From Henckelia pumila (Eukaryota; Streptophyta; Magnoliopsida; Lamiales; Gesneriaceae), in the NCBI RefSeq assembly GCF_033568475.1, contig NW_027331831.1:3100001-3164000 (forward strand): DNA of 64,000 bases, read 5' to 3'. Below are positions 32,811 through 43,592 of the stretch, piece after piece. Position numbers and translations under genes: made by a program. Within the stretch, counting starts at the first letter, position 1; each line of letters begins with the position of its first letter. The notes beneath the pieces were generated by a model. That model saw nothing but the letters and a program-made list of their open reading frames with translations, was not told where the DNA came from and searched no databases.

Positions 32811-32930
32811 TTCCTCACCCATTCTTCTTTGTTTATCATTCATCTTTGTTTATATAAACAAGTGTATATATCATACAGTAATATTTTATATTAGAAGAAA
32901 AGTTCAATTCATGAGATCTGACTTATATAT

Positions 32931-33170
32931 AGGTAGTGTTTTGAGTTTTTAGGAAGCATTTATCAGTTTTTTTTTAAAATTTTGTTAAGAAAAAATTAAG
33001 AAATATTTCATAAAAAGTCTACAAAATACTAACATAGTTAAACATAGTTAAGGTAGTGTTCTAGGAAACACTTATCGTATTTTTCTTTACAAAATTTCAC
33101 AAAATCTCATAATTTTATGGAAAAAAAAAGCCGAGAATTGTTTTTTAAAAAATCTTTCAAACACTACCTA
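32931..33170. mobile_element. MITE-like inverted repeat with AGGTAGTGTTT ends
   Basis: The left end AGGTAGTGTTTTGAG and the right end CAAACACTACCTA are inverted complements, with TA next to both ends. A shorter inverted repeat with the same GGTAGTGTTTG end occurs at 56484-56598. Confidence 0.5.
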
Positions 33171-33321
33171 ATTGATCTCACATGTCCGCCGTTTTGAATA
33201 AATCTAGCTAGTCAAGTTTAAAACGACAAAAATAAATGCTGAGTTGAATTTTAAAGGAAATATATATTACTTCTTCAGAACGAAAAAAGGTGGGTAGTAA
33301 ACCCAAAAGCTTCATATATAC

Positions 33322-33333
33322 TATATATATATA
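33322..33333 (+). promoter_or_regulatory. TATA box of the O-methyltransferase gene
   Basis: TATATATATATA is followed by a pyrimidine-rich leader (CACCCTTCTTCCCACACCTCC) and lies about 105 bp before the ATG at 33436. Confidence 0.55.
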
Positions 33334-33435
33334 GACACCCTTCTTCCCACACCTCCACGCCAACTCTCTCACAAATTAAGCTTCGAATTTCCCATTTTTC
33401 AAGAAAATTAAATTAAGCTGCTGAAAATATAGCAC

Positions 33436-36400
33436 ATGCAATTAATGGAACAATCGGGTAATGAGGAAGAAGCGTGTCTGTTCGCCATGCAGCTGGCCAG
33501 CGCTTCTGTGCTTCCTATGGTACTCAAATCCGCCATTGATCTCAACCTCTTGGAACTCATCAAGAAAGCTGGTTCATTCGTCTCTCCGGCTCAACTCGCC
33601 GCCCAAATCCCCACCACCAACCCGGAGGCGCACGTCATGCTGGACAGGATCCTGCGCTTGCTGGCCAGCTACTCCGTCGTCAACTGCCGCCTCAGGACGC
33701 GGCCCGACGGCGGGCTCGAGCGGTTGTATGGCCTGGAGCCGGTGTGCCAGTTCTTGACTAAGAACGATGATGGGGTCTCTATGGCTCCTTTGGTGCTCAT
33801 GAATCAAGATAAGGTCCTCATCGAAAGCTGGTCAGTTTTTTACAATGTTCTTTCTTTTCCATTTCAGACTCCATCATTTTTTTTTGGGAAAATTGCTTTT
33901 TTGGTCCTGTATGTTTGTCACTTTGCGATTTTGGTCCTTTATATTTTCAGATTGCAGTTTTAGTCCGCTATCTTTATTTTTTTGGCAATTTTAGTCCTTT
34001 TTTCGATGTGGCGCTGACGTGGCACAAATTCAATGCTGATGTGGAGCTGACGTGTACAGTGCCACGTCAGCATTTTCGAAGAAAAAGGACCGAAATTGCC
34101 AAAAATTGAAACATACAGGACTAAAACTGAAATGTGAAAACATAAAGGACCAAAATCGCAAAGTGACAAACATACAGGACTAAATTTGCAATTTTCCCTT
34201 TTTTTTTTGGTTTCCAAAATTTGGAATAATAAAGTATTTAATTGTTTACGAAAAAATTGTTTTTTTGTATAGTATGTTTGTCACTTTGCGATTTCAGTCA
34301 TTTATATTTTTATATTTCAGTTTTAGTCCGCTATCTTTATTTTTTTTGGTAATTTAAGTCCTTTTTCCGACGTGACACCAATTCAGTGCTGATGTGGAGC
34401 TGACGTGTACAATGTCACGTAAGCATTTTCGAATAAAAAGGATCGAAATTGCCAAAAATCGGAACATGCAGGACTAAAACTAAAATATGAATACATAAAG
34501 GACCAAAATCGCAAAATGACAAACATAAATGATCAAATTTGCAGTTTTTCCATTGTCTAATTTGGGTATTTTGCAACCTGAATGTATTAGTGGTAGCCGA
34601 GAAAATGGCATTATATATATTACTACTCTTATGATCCTTTACATAAAGTGCTGCATGTGTAAATAATATAATAATTGAGAGACAAAATTAATCAATGAAA
34701 TAGAATAATATCCACGGTGACCTTTTTTTAGCTCTAATAATTCAAGCTGTGTTCTTTTATTTTGGCTTTTGTACCAATCCGCATGATTGATCTAGTAATG
34801 TATCTATTTGTGTCACTTGAATTCAGAATGTGAAGTAATTGTGAAGCTATTGATGTAATGGTCCATTAATTAATTAGGGTCCATGTATAATTTGGAAAAA
34901 AAAAAGATCAACATTTCTAGATCACCATTGGCTCCTACCTAATTTCTCACCTATTTCTGTGGATTTCTCTCGTGTATATCATATGATATAAAAAATCTGA
35001 CGTGACTTAGAATAAAAAATTCTACATGTTTGATCACAAGGAAACATTTTAAGTAATTTGGATAGCCTCATTAATCATGAAGTTACGTGCGGAACTAAAT
35101 AAAATTTTCATTGTGGGGGGAGATTGTTTTTGTACGTAGTTTGATTAAGATCATTTCTTACAATTGCTTTTAACGTTTATCAATTTAATATAGAATTAAT
35201 TTTATATTTGTATAAAATATATTATGTTGGTATGACTTTTTTCCATCAAAATATTTTGTTAATTTTTTCTCGTAATAAAACAATATATATCATATGTTTT
35301 TTAAATGTTAAAAATTAATATGGAGCATTATTAATTAATTAGTTGAAATAAGTATTTTAGATACATGCACGAAATAATTAAGTATGTTATTATGAGGGTA
35401 TCTTTTGAATGAAAGAAATTTGTTTTGAAACTAATTAATATACATTTATATGGAGTCTTATCCTTTGTTTTTAAGCCAATATGTAAATCATGGAATTAAT
35501 ATGATGATGTTTGTTTCAAAAAATGTTAGAGATATATGGTTTACCAAAAAGTTGCACGATGGACCCCTTTCTTACCAACTCCACCAACTATTTCTTTTTA
35601 TTTTTCGTCGAAAAAGGTTCGATCCACCAATACCATTTACACCACAATTTTTGTGTCACCAATTTCAACCATTTTGTTATTATTTTTTTGAAGGGGGGAA
35701 AAACCCAAGGTGGGGAGGCATGTTAGCATGACATCAAAATTATGTCATTGCAAGTGCGCAATATTGAATATCTTATATCCTATAAAGGGAAAATGTACAA
35801 GTTTCCTTTTCAAATTTTACATATTGTAATTTACAAAAACAGTCATTCATGTCCACAATGTGAGTCAACTCCTAGGTTAAGACCAAACATTTGCTTTGAA
35901 ATATTACGTCTCATTAATAATTTCCTTTTCTAAAACTTTACATAAAAATAAAAATTTGAGGTTGATTAATTAATTGATTGGAATCATATATAGGTTCCAC
36001 CTTAAAGATGCTGTTCTTGATGGAGGGATCCCCTTTAACAAGGCCTATGGAATGACAGCATTTGAGTACCATGGAACAGACCCTAGATTTAACAAGGTCT
36101 TTAATCAGGGAATGTCTAATCATTCAACCATTATTATGAGGAAAATCCTTGAGAAATATGAAGGATTCCATGGCCTTAAGTCCATCGTGGACGTCGGCGG
36201 TGGCACCGGGGCGACTCTCAATATGATCATTTCTAAGTATCCAACTATCAAGGGCTTCAATTTTGATTTGCCCCATGTTGTTGAAGATGCTCCATCTTAT
36301 CCAGGTTCCTAGCTCTTTTTACCATCTTCAACTTCATGCATGTATATATACTTATTTTCATTCCAAACGTAATATTTCGAACCTTAAAGCTCTAGATCAC

Positions 36401-37094
36401 TTCCTATTGATGCTCATTTTGTGCATGAAATCTTGTTCGAATATGATTAAAGTATAACAAATGAATCGAGCTAGCTTGAATATGGTTTAATCACTACACC
36501 AAACAAGGGTCGATCGTGCTCGAAAGTTGAATCCGAGTGTGATTTGATATTTTGATTACATGACGACATTCATGAAGTTATAGAAAATTTGCAGGTGTGG
36601 AGCATGTTGGTGGGGATATGTTTGTGAGTGTGCCAAAAGGAGATGCCATTTTCATGAAAGTGAGTTTTTTTTTTTTTTTTTACTTAATGCATTGCATGCT
36701 TTAACTTCTTCCTCCTCGAATATGAAAATAAAACAATTACATACCTAAAATTTTCTTTCAAAAAATACCTTAAACACACTTTGTATGTGTCTTGCAGTGG
36801 ATTTGTCACGATTGGAGCGATGAACACTGCCACAAAATATTGAAGAAATGCCACGAAGCGCTTCCTGAAAACGGAAAAGTTATACTAGCAGAGTGCGTTC
36901 TGCCGGACGCCCCGGATACAGGGCTGTCCACCAAGAACACAGTCCATGTTGATGTGATTATGTTGGCTCATAACCCTGGTGGTAAGGAAAGGACGGAGAA
37001 GGAATTCGAGGGGCTCGCCAAAGGGGCTGGATTTAGAGGATTTCAGAAAGTTTGTTGTGCTTATAATTCTTGGATCATGGAACTTCATAAATGA
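33436..37094 (+). CDS. COMT: Caffeic acid 3-O-methyltransferase-like (COMT) enzyme
   Basis: Transfers a methyl group from S-adenosylmethionine to the 3-hydroxyl of phenylpropanoids (caffeoyl / 5-hydroxyconiferyl type, EC 2.1.1.68) in the cytosol, for syringyl lignin or related phenolics. Exons 33436-33830, 35994-36304, 36595-36659 and 36798-37094 join in frame to 355 residues (COMT is usually about 365). The dimerisation domain contains [19 protein letters not shown] and [14 protein letters not shown]. The SAM motif is VDVGGGTG (197-204). Catalytic His261 ([11 protein letters not shown]) and Glu289 and Glu321 match the alfalfa COMT triad at a constant offset of 8. The short N-terminus could begin at Met1 or Met4. 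Intron 1 is 2.16 kb and contains two M2 MITEs, the first only 55 bp after the splice donor. Substrate preference cannot be settled from sequence, so the symbol is family-level. Confidence 0.92.
33886..34198. mobile_element. Foldback MITE, family M2, copy 2 (in COMT intron 1)
   Basis: Nearly identical to 32147-32459, with the same GGGAAAATTGC/GCAATTTTCCC ends, flanked by poly-T on both sides (a target within a T-run). It starts 55 bp after the intron 1 donor at 33831. Confidence 0.85.
34246..34555. mobile_element. Foldback MITE, family M2, copy 3, diverged (in COMT intron 1)
   Basis: It shares the order of M2 words (GTATGTTTGTCACTTTGCGATTT, TTTTAGTCCGCTATCTT, CTGATGTGGAGCTGACGTGT) but carries many substitutions and decayed ends, so it is older than copies 1 and 2. 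Confidence 0.75.
34556..35993. other. Remainder of COMT intron 1
   Basis: Intronic AT-rich DNA. Short open frames near 35450-35730 have no family resemblance and are treated as chance. Confidence 0.6.
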
Positions 37095-37832
37095 CTGGTG
37101 TCACTTCGACTATATATGCCTTCTCTGATCACAAGTGTTTTTATGATTGAATTTGTGTATGTGCGCGTATGCATTCTGCGAAATAAAGTTGTTTGAATGG
37201 AGTTTTTAAGAATATTGGTGATCTATATATAATATATCATTTGATTTGAACAATTGAGCTTCGTTTCATCAGCGCAACGAAAATGCAATTTATGCTATAT
37301 ATAAATTGATCTTTCTTTTTCCATCGTTTAGTACGTACAACATGCATTAATGTTTATATTGATTGGATATTAATTTGACATTTGTGATTTGTTCACACAA
37401 GGGTTCATCCTATTTAAAAGCGGGATATTATCATATTATACTATAATCGTTAATCCAATTATACGGAGTTCATACTTGAAATAACTTTAAAATATATAAT
37501 AAAAAAAATGAAGCAATCATTCAATCTTGACATTGTTCTCAATGTGGTTTGAACTAATTAAGCAACCATTATGCATCTGTGGACTTAGAATTTTACGTTA
37601 ATGAGAAATAAATTGCTATCTTTTGTGTCAAATTTAAAAACAAAAAACAAAAACAAAAAAAGAATTCTTCTTGGAATATTATAAAAAGATATATGCAAGT
37701 TGGAACTTTAAAAGGGTTGACCTCGAAGGAAACTTTATTCCACATGAGTCAGAGGTTCATTGGCTCATGCGGTGTTAAATCGAGGGATGTGCACGGCGAC
37801 AAAGACCTGAAAGAAGGAGCAACATGGTCAAT
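37095..37832. other. COMT 3' flank
   Basis: The 3' UTR has AATAAA at about 37180, followed by AT-rich DNA. No other gene is seen. Confidence 0.55.
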
Positions 37833-38441
37833 CAGTGTTATTAAAACCAGACCGGACCGGCCGGTTCGATCGGAAACCGGTCGCCGATCCGGTCCGGTTC
37901 TCTCCTAAGAACCGGAAAACCGGTCCAACCGGTCAGAACCGGTCAAAACCGGTCAAGAACCGGTTGGACCGGTCAATAACCGAAAAACCGGTTCAACCGG
38001 TTGAACCGGTTCAACCGGTTTTCCGAATTTTTTATTTTTTTTTTTTGAAAATTTAAATTTTTATTTTTAAAACTTTAAATTTAATATTTTTTTTTATGTA
38101 TATACATTATTATTTAAAATTTTTACTTCATTAAAAAAATTTATTTTAATAGTTATTTGTTTTTTTAAAATTAAATATTTTATTATTTAAATAATTTATA
38201 ACTATAATTGATATTTTGAATATATTAACATCTTTATTTAGCTTTCAAATTATGACAAATATATATTTTTTTATCTATTTAAATATATTTTTGAGTTTTT
38301 AAAATTCAAAATATATTATTTATTATATTATATTATATAAACGGTTTTTCGGTTGGACCGTCCGGTTAAAACGGTTCGACCGGTTGGACCATTTTTTTTA
38401 GATAAACCGGTTCGATCATCGGTCCGGTTATGAAAACACTG
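37833..38441. mobile_element. Non-autonomous hAT element (609 bp) with 8-bp target duplication
   Basis: The ends are CAGTGTTATTAAAACC and its near-complement GGTTATGAAAACACTG, flanked by identical TGGTCAAT (37825-37832 and 38442-38449). Subterminal regions are packed with ACCGGTT/AACCGGTC repeats on both sides; the middle is AT-rich and non-coding. The 8-bp duplication and the CAG-type ends place it in the hAT superfamily. It lies about 0.74 kb downstream of COMT. Confidence 0.88.
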
Positions 38442-38454
38442 TGGTCAATCTTCA

Positions 38455-38590
38455 GAGCATACCTCACAATATTTCAACAAAAAATATGTTCCACACTAGG
38501 ATCGAACCCGCAATGCTAGAGAATTTCTTCTCACGTCATCTCATGTCTTACCAACTCGTATGTGTCCTCGTGAGCATATGCAAATTGGAA
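38455..38590 (-). repeat. Possible tRNA-derived SINE fragment
   Basis: On the minus strand an A-box-like GAGTTGGTAAGACATGAG (near 38545) is followed by a B-box match GGGTTCGATCC (near 38497), the spacing expected of a tRNA-type pol III promoter. The 3' tail and target duplication were not found, and no tRNA cloverleaf is evident. Confidence 0.35.
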
Positions 38591-38930
38591 CTTGTACCTG
38601 ATTTCATTGGTGACTGAATTAATATCTTGGACTAAGTTTGGGCCAAGTCAAGTTAAGCCCAGTTCTAGGTGAGCCATTTGTAACAATTGGGGCCCACCTT
38701 CAAATCCGGTCAACAAGGCAATATGACCATGACCTCCACTCCTCATTATATTGTAAATAGTATGTTAATTAAATTTTGAAAACATGATCCTTAATATTCT
38801 GTTTTTCTTTTCTTTTATTTTTTTTTGAAATATTCCCTAATATTTTTAAAGATGAAAGTTTGTGTTCAATTCAAACTCAAACAAACGTATTATGCAAAAC
38901 AAAAGACTCCCTAAAATTATAGGAATATAC
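38591..38930. other. Intergenic DNA
   Basis: No gene recognised. A GGGCC-type motif cluster (TTTGGGCCAAGTC, GGGGCCCACC) lies near 38638-38700. Confidence 0.45.
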
Positions 38931-39012
38931 AAGGTGTCGCATCAGTTGTTGCTCACTTAGTTGCTTATGATGGTTGCCCATGTGATCGAAACTCTAAAGA
39001 TATATATATATA
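38931..39012. mobile_element. Half copy of MITE family M3 beside (TA)n
   Basis: AAGGTGTCGCATCAGTTGTTG through GGTTGCCCATGTGATCGAAA matches the right half of the M3 element at 46911-47049 and ends at a TA tract (39001-39012). The left half is missing. Confidence 0.6.
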
Positions 39013-39754
39013 GTTCAATTCATATATTTTGACTATTTTATGAAATTTTATGTTATTCAATAATTCAATTTGGTTCGATTAGTATATTTATACGTAATAA
39101 AAATCTGATTTGTTTAATTTTGAGATTTTGTTTTGATCCATTACTAAACAAACCGAATTGTCACCATAATAATATCAAGAGTGTAATTGAGAGATGAATT
39201 TAAACATCATGAATTTCGATAATAGTTTTATTCTTTATAATGAAACAATATTATATTTTAGATTCACAACGTAGAATAGATTTTAAATTAAATAGCATCA
39301 TATTCATTTGAACTTAAAATTCATAATAATTCATATAAAATATTATTTTAAGTGTTTATTTATATAAAGTTATAAACACTTAAATAGTAGATTTAATTAA
39401 AGCTTATTGTCTTATTTTTCTAAACAATAAAATAAAAACTTTTAATCCATTAACCCAATCATAATGGAATGACAAAGCTTGAGTCAACCTCCGTATCGAA
39501 TTGATTATTGGTTTGAAATTTGAGAAGAGTAATACTTTAATGCTATTGCTATTATGATTAATATTATTAAAATCAACTGAAATGAAATCTGATTAATAAA
39601 AAAAATTGATAAATGGAATTCCAGTTTCACTAATATAATCAATACGCATGGTGTGCATGCGATAAATTCGTCTAGAGAGAAGTCTGAAACACGGCGTTGA
39701 ATAATTCCTTACAAAAAGATTGGTGGTGGAATAGGGTTGGAATCCGTTTCGTAA
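39013..39754. other. AT-rich intergenic DNA
   Basis: No gene or clear repeat recognised. Confidence 0.45.
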
Positions 39755-40465
39755 ACCCCCTATCCAACTCTTGTCCCAAAAAGTATCGGAAAACTTTTTT
39801 TTCTTCCAATCCTGTACCCGAAACATTTTGGGACCCAACTATTCGGGATCCCGTCGGGTATGAAGGAAAAATCCTGATTTTTTTTTTCATGTTCAAAATT
39901 TCGTTTAAAAAGTAAAAAAAATGTGATAATTTTATTAAATATACTATTTAGAAACTTATATTTAAAATGTTCGGATATAATTACTAAATAAATTTTGTTA
40001 AATAGATTGTCAAATTAATCTCTTGAGTTTTGTTCTACATTTTGTTCTAATTAAATAATTATAAATATGAATTAATTAAATTATTAATTTAATTTTAAAA
40101 AAAATACACAAAAATAAAATGACATTTCGTGATTTTACAATTTGATCGTCCCAACAATAAAAATTATACGAATTAAATACACAATTAAGTATTATATGAG
40201 TTGAAACCTAATAATATTTAGCTTATTACATTAATAAAGTTATTAATAAAATATATTATTATATTATTTCGGGACGGGTCGGGTCGAAAATCTTGTCGGG
40301 ATAAGGTTTTATTTCCGATCCCGATCCCGCTTCCGATATTAATCGGAATGAAAAAAATCTCGAAAGTTCGGATCGTGAAAAATTTCGGATTGGAATTTTT
40401 TGGGAACGAAAATGAAATAAAATTCAAAAAGGATCGGGATTTCGGAAATTTTTGTGACACCTAAC
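39755..40465. mobile_element. Diverged hAT-like element upstream of TTG1
   Basis: The left part (CTTGTCCCAAAAAGTATCGGAAAA) resembles the reverse complement of the right part (GGGATTTCGGAAATTTTTGTGACACCTAA). The subterminal zones repeat CGGGAT/GATCCCG words on both sides of an AT-rich core. It ends about 115 bp before the TTG1-like ATG. No target duplication was confirmed. Confidence 0.4.
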
Positions 40466-40580
40466 AAAGACTCGAAACTCCATTAATGCATTGAAGAATA
40501 ATCTTCTTGAAATGGTTATATATAATTCAATCGATTCTTCGTCCCATTTTCTCGTTTTTAATTTTCCCAAGCCAAGCCCG

Positions 40581-41603
40581 ATGGCTAGTTCGATCCAATT
40601 AGAATCCCCCTTCATATCCGAGACCTGCTGCGTCACCTATGACTCACCGTTTCCCATATACGCAATGGCTTTCTCCGCCGCCGACCGCCGCCACATCGCC
40701 GTCGGGAGTTTCGTGGAAGAGAGAAACAACCGTGTCGACATTCTATCTTTCGACGATGAAATCAATTCCATGAAATCAATACCTTCACTCTCAGTCCCTC
40801 ACCCCTACCCCCCAACCAAACTCATGTTCCACCCCTCACCTGCAGCCGCCGCCGCCGCCAACCTCCTCGCTTCCTCCGGCGACCACCTACGCCTCTGGGA
40901 AATCCAGGCTGCTTCCATCGAACCCAAGTCCACGCTCAGCAACACCAAAACTAGTAGCGACTACTGCGGCCCTTTAACTTCATTCGATTGGAACGAGCTG
41001 GAGCCCCGTCGCATCGGGACTTCGAGCCTCGACACCACCTGCACCATATGGGATGTGGAAAAGGGCGTCGTGGAAACCCAACTGATCGCCCACGACAAAG
41101 AAGTGTACGACATCGCCTGGCGCGAGGCAGGAGTGTTTGGATCGGTTTCGGGCGACGGTTCGGTCCGACTTTTCGATCTGAGGCACAAGGAGCGGTCCAC
41201 GATCCTTTACGAAAGCCCGCGGCCGGAATCGCAGCTTTTGAGGTTGGCTTGGAACAAGCAAGATTTGAGGTACGTGGCGACTTTATTGATGGATAGCAAC
41301 AAGATGGTGATATTGGATAGCAGGCATCCTAAAGCGGCTGTGGCTGAATTGGAGAGGCACCAAGGGTGTGTGAATGCTATTGCTTGGGCGCCGCACAGTT
41401 GCGGTCATTTGTGTTCCGGTGGGGATGATGGGCTGGCGCTTCTTTGGGATCTGCTGATTCCTGCTGGCCCCATCCCCATCCCCATCGATCCCGTCTCCAT
41501 GTACTCGGCAGGCGCCGAGATCAACCAGCTTCACTGGTCTGCGTCACACCCTGACTGGATTGCTATTGCCCTTGAAAATAAGATCCAGATGCTCAAGGTT
41601 TGA
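40581..41603 (+). CDS. TTG1: TTG1-type WD40-repeat regulator
   Basis: Scaffold of the MYB-bHLH-WD40 complex that controls anthocyanin and proanthocyanidin genes, trichome and root-hair fate and seed-coat mucilage; found in nucleus and cytosol. An uninterrupted frame of 340 residues from MASSIQLES, nearly the 341 of Arabidopsis TTG1. An upstream in-frame ATG (40491) would add 30 unconserved residues and is not preferred. Family signatures run throughout: [96 protein letters not shown] and the end [15 protein letters not shown]. Several WD-like units are visible. It matches TTG1/AN11 better than the LWD clock paralogues, which begin with a different YTYEAPW-type motif. An Ala-rich insertion (AAAAAAN) and a Pro-Ile stretch (GPIPIPIDP) are local peculiarities. 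No break is seen. Confidence 0.93.
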   Translation: MASSIQLESPFISETCCVTYDSPFPIYAMAFSAADRRHIAVGSFVEERNNRVDILSFDDEINSMKSIPSLSVPHPYPPTKLMFHPSPAAAAAANLLASSGDHLRLWEIQAASIEPKSTLSNTKTSSDYCGPLTSFDWNELEPRRIGTSSLDTTCTIWDVEKGVVETQLIAHDKEVYDIAWREAGVFGSVSGDGSVRLFDLRHKERSTILYESPRPESQLLRLAWNKQDLRYVATLLMDSNKMVILDSRHPKAAVAELERHQGCVNAIAWAPHSCGHLCSGGDDGLALLWDLLIPAGPIPIPIDPVSMYSAGAEINQLHWSASHPDWIAIALENKIQMLKV

Positions 41604-41703
41604 CGTGTTGTTCGTCTTTGGAACGTGACGTGACAACGATATCATCTTACAAGAGTTTTTGTAATGAAATTTTTATTATATTCTTGAGTCTTAACTTGAG
41701 ATG

Positions 41704-41978
41704 CATGTGTGAGACATTTATCTCACGTGAAAAAAATGAAAGATTTAAAATGTGTTTGAAATAAGTTACAATGGACTTCTATAGCAACGAAGACGAATAC
41801 GAAATAGTTCCTATAGAGCCCATTGTGTGCAGTCGCGAGCCATGTGTGAGACATTTATCTCACGTGAAAAAAATGAAAGCTTTAAAATGTGTTTGAAATG
41901 GGCTACAATGGACTTCTATAACAACAAGAACGAATACGAAATAGTTCATATAGGAGCCCATTGTGTGCAGTCGCGGGC
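41704..41978. repeat. Direct tandem duplication of about 137 bp, 3' of TTG1
   Basis: 41704-41840 and 41841-41978 both run from CATGTGTGAGACATTTATCTC to CCATTGTGTGCAGTCGCG, with about ten differences. Each unit contains the palindrome TCACGTGA. Confidence 0.9.
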
Positions 41979-42668
41979 CTAGGCTCGGAGCGTGACACAC
42001 CATGAAATTTCCAGCCACGAATTCCTTGTGCTTGTGGCGTTTTGAGTATACATGTACATCTTGGAATGAAATATATATAAATGAGATGAAATTCTATGGC
42101 GGATTACAATTTTGACGTTATCCATTGAAAGCTTCATTTATGCGGCCAATCTATGTTGACTATTTTTAAGAAGTGTTCGAGAAATCTTTCACTTTTCATC
42201 TTTTTTAAAAAAAAATTCAAATTTTGCCCAAAAAAAAAGTTGACAAATACTTTTTAAAAACTTTTACAAACATTAAATCTTGTCAAAAAAAATTAATAAA
42301 TTCTTTTTAAAAGCTCCTCCAAAAACCACTTTAATTTATTACTAATAGAGTCTTGTAAACACATATATTATCGTAAATTACTATTGCTATAGTCATTCTT
42401 AATTGATCTGACAAGTCCAAAATTAAGACTTTAGCCATCTAGGCCGTATTTTTTATATCGGATTATTACTTCTCATTTTAAATATATGTAATTCTAAAAC
42501 TATTGAAAAAAAAATGTGGTTTGAAAAATATCCGACACCTCCCATATCTGATCTTATAGAAGTCTCGAATCCTCACCTCATATTATTCCAAGAACAAAAT
42601 GTTGGTGCCTTTACCGACGTCCATACACACAACATGCGACGACCTGCAACCTTAGTCACCAGTCATTG
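41979..42668. other. Intergenic DNA between TTG1 and the Nudix-like gene
   Basis: No gene. A TTAAGAAGTGTTCGAGAAAT-type block with A/T runs (about 42165-42350) looks repetitive. The last 100 bp is the probable promoter and leader of the gene at 42669. Confidence 0.45.
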
Positions 42669-43592
42669 ATGATGTCCCCGCCGCCGCCTCTGCCGCCGCC
42701 GCATGAGACGCTGTATCCGCACCTGAAGAATCATACGTCACTGCCTGACGTCATCTTCGCTGCCTTTTCTATCTTCATACTTTTCTCCACCTCCCCCAAA
42801 CCAACCTCTTTATTTTTCCTCCCTAATAACAAAATCGCTTTCCCGTTCAACCCTCGCAAGCTTCTGAAATTCCACAACATGTCCCTCCCCTTGCGTAAAC
42901 CTCCGAACCCTAGTCGCCACCCCACGCCGCCGTTCGCCACGCCGCAGTCTCTATCCGAGTGGCTCAGGCCTCGGCTACCCTCTGATTCATTCGCTTCCTG
43001 GGGTGTCAAGCCGGGGACTAAGAATGTTCATAACCTCTGGCTCGAAATTGCCGAAGGAGAGACGTTTTTAGCCGATTCCACCCCGCCGGTTCGGAAGGTT
43101 GAGGTTGTGATTGTTCGCATCATCCGATTTGACAATAAAGTGCTCGTCGAATCGCATCAGGAGCTTTCCGACGGCGCCGTCAGGTACCGATCCCGCCCCT
43201 TATCTGAGAAAATGAAGCCTGGAGAATCTGTCGAGGCCGCGGTTTTTCGAGCAGTGAAAGAGGAGCTGGGCTCCATCATAAAGTCTACGCCTTGTGGAAA
43301 TTCTAATTTGGTGAATCTTGATAATGATCACCATTCTAACAATATCAGTGGCATCGTAAAAATTTTGCCTGGATCATACGTAAAGAAGGTGGAGGAGAGG
43401 GTTTCTGCATCGTATCCTGGTCTACCAGCTTGTTACCTATTGCATACAGTAGATGCTGAGGTAGAGGGCTTGCCAGAGGGAGAGTTTTCTACTGAGGAAC
43501 TGAATGAATATGGAAATTCTGATGGGACGAATAGTGATGCTGTTTCGTGTAAAAAACACTACTGGAAGTGGGTCGATTTTGATTCACTCTGA
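42669..43592 (+). CDS. Nudix hydrolase-like protein with a degenerate Nudix box
   Basis: An uninterrupted frame of 307 residues. The only clear signature is a Nudix-like box at 180-202. Aligned to GX5EX7REUXEEXGU, Glu186, Arg194, Glu198, Glu199 and Gly201 are kept, but the first Gly is Glu180 and the Glu after Arg is Ala195. Nudix enzymes cleave nucleoside diphosphates linked to another group using Mg2+ bound by these Glu residues, so activity may be altered or lost. Upstream strands (VRKVEVVIVRIIRFDNKVLVESHQELSDG) fit the fold. The first 70 residues are Pro-rich with a hydrophobic patch (27-42) and may be a targeting peptide. Alternatively translation may start at Met71 (42879), before a Pro/Ser-rich segment. 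The C-terminus ends KKHYWKWVDFDSL. The substrate is unknown. Confidence 0.75.
   Translation: MMSPPPPLPPPHETLYPHLKNHTSLPDVIFAAFSIFILFSTSPKPTSLFFLPNNKIAFPFNPRKLLKFHNMSLPLRKPPNPSRHPTPPFATPQSLSEWLRPRLPSDSFASWGVKPGTKNVHNLWLEIAEGETFLADSTPPVRKVEVVIVRIIRFDNKVLVESHQELSDGAVRYRSRPLSEKMKPGESVEAAVFRAVKEELGSIIKSTPCGNSNLVNLDNDHHSNNISGIVKILPGSYVKKVEERVSASYPGLPACYLLHTVDAEVEGLPEGEFSTEELNEYGNSDGTNSDAVSCKKHYWKWVDFDSL

Noticed and set aside
35450-35731. Possible exon inside COMT intron 1
   Set aside because: COMT proteins align without a gap across this intron, and the frame shows no family resemblance.
38455-38590. A true tRNA gene
   Set aside because: Only A-box-like and B-box words are present; no acceptor stem or cloverleaf can be drawn, so a SINE fragment is the better reading.
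40961-41534. Other frames overlapping TTG1
   Set aside because: They overlap an intact, clearly recognised gene and have no family signature.
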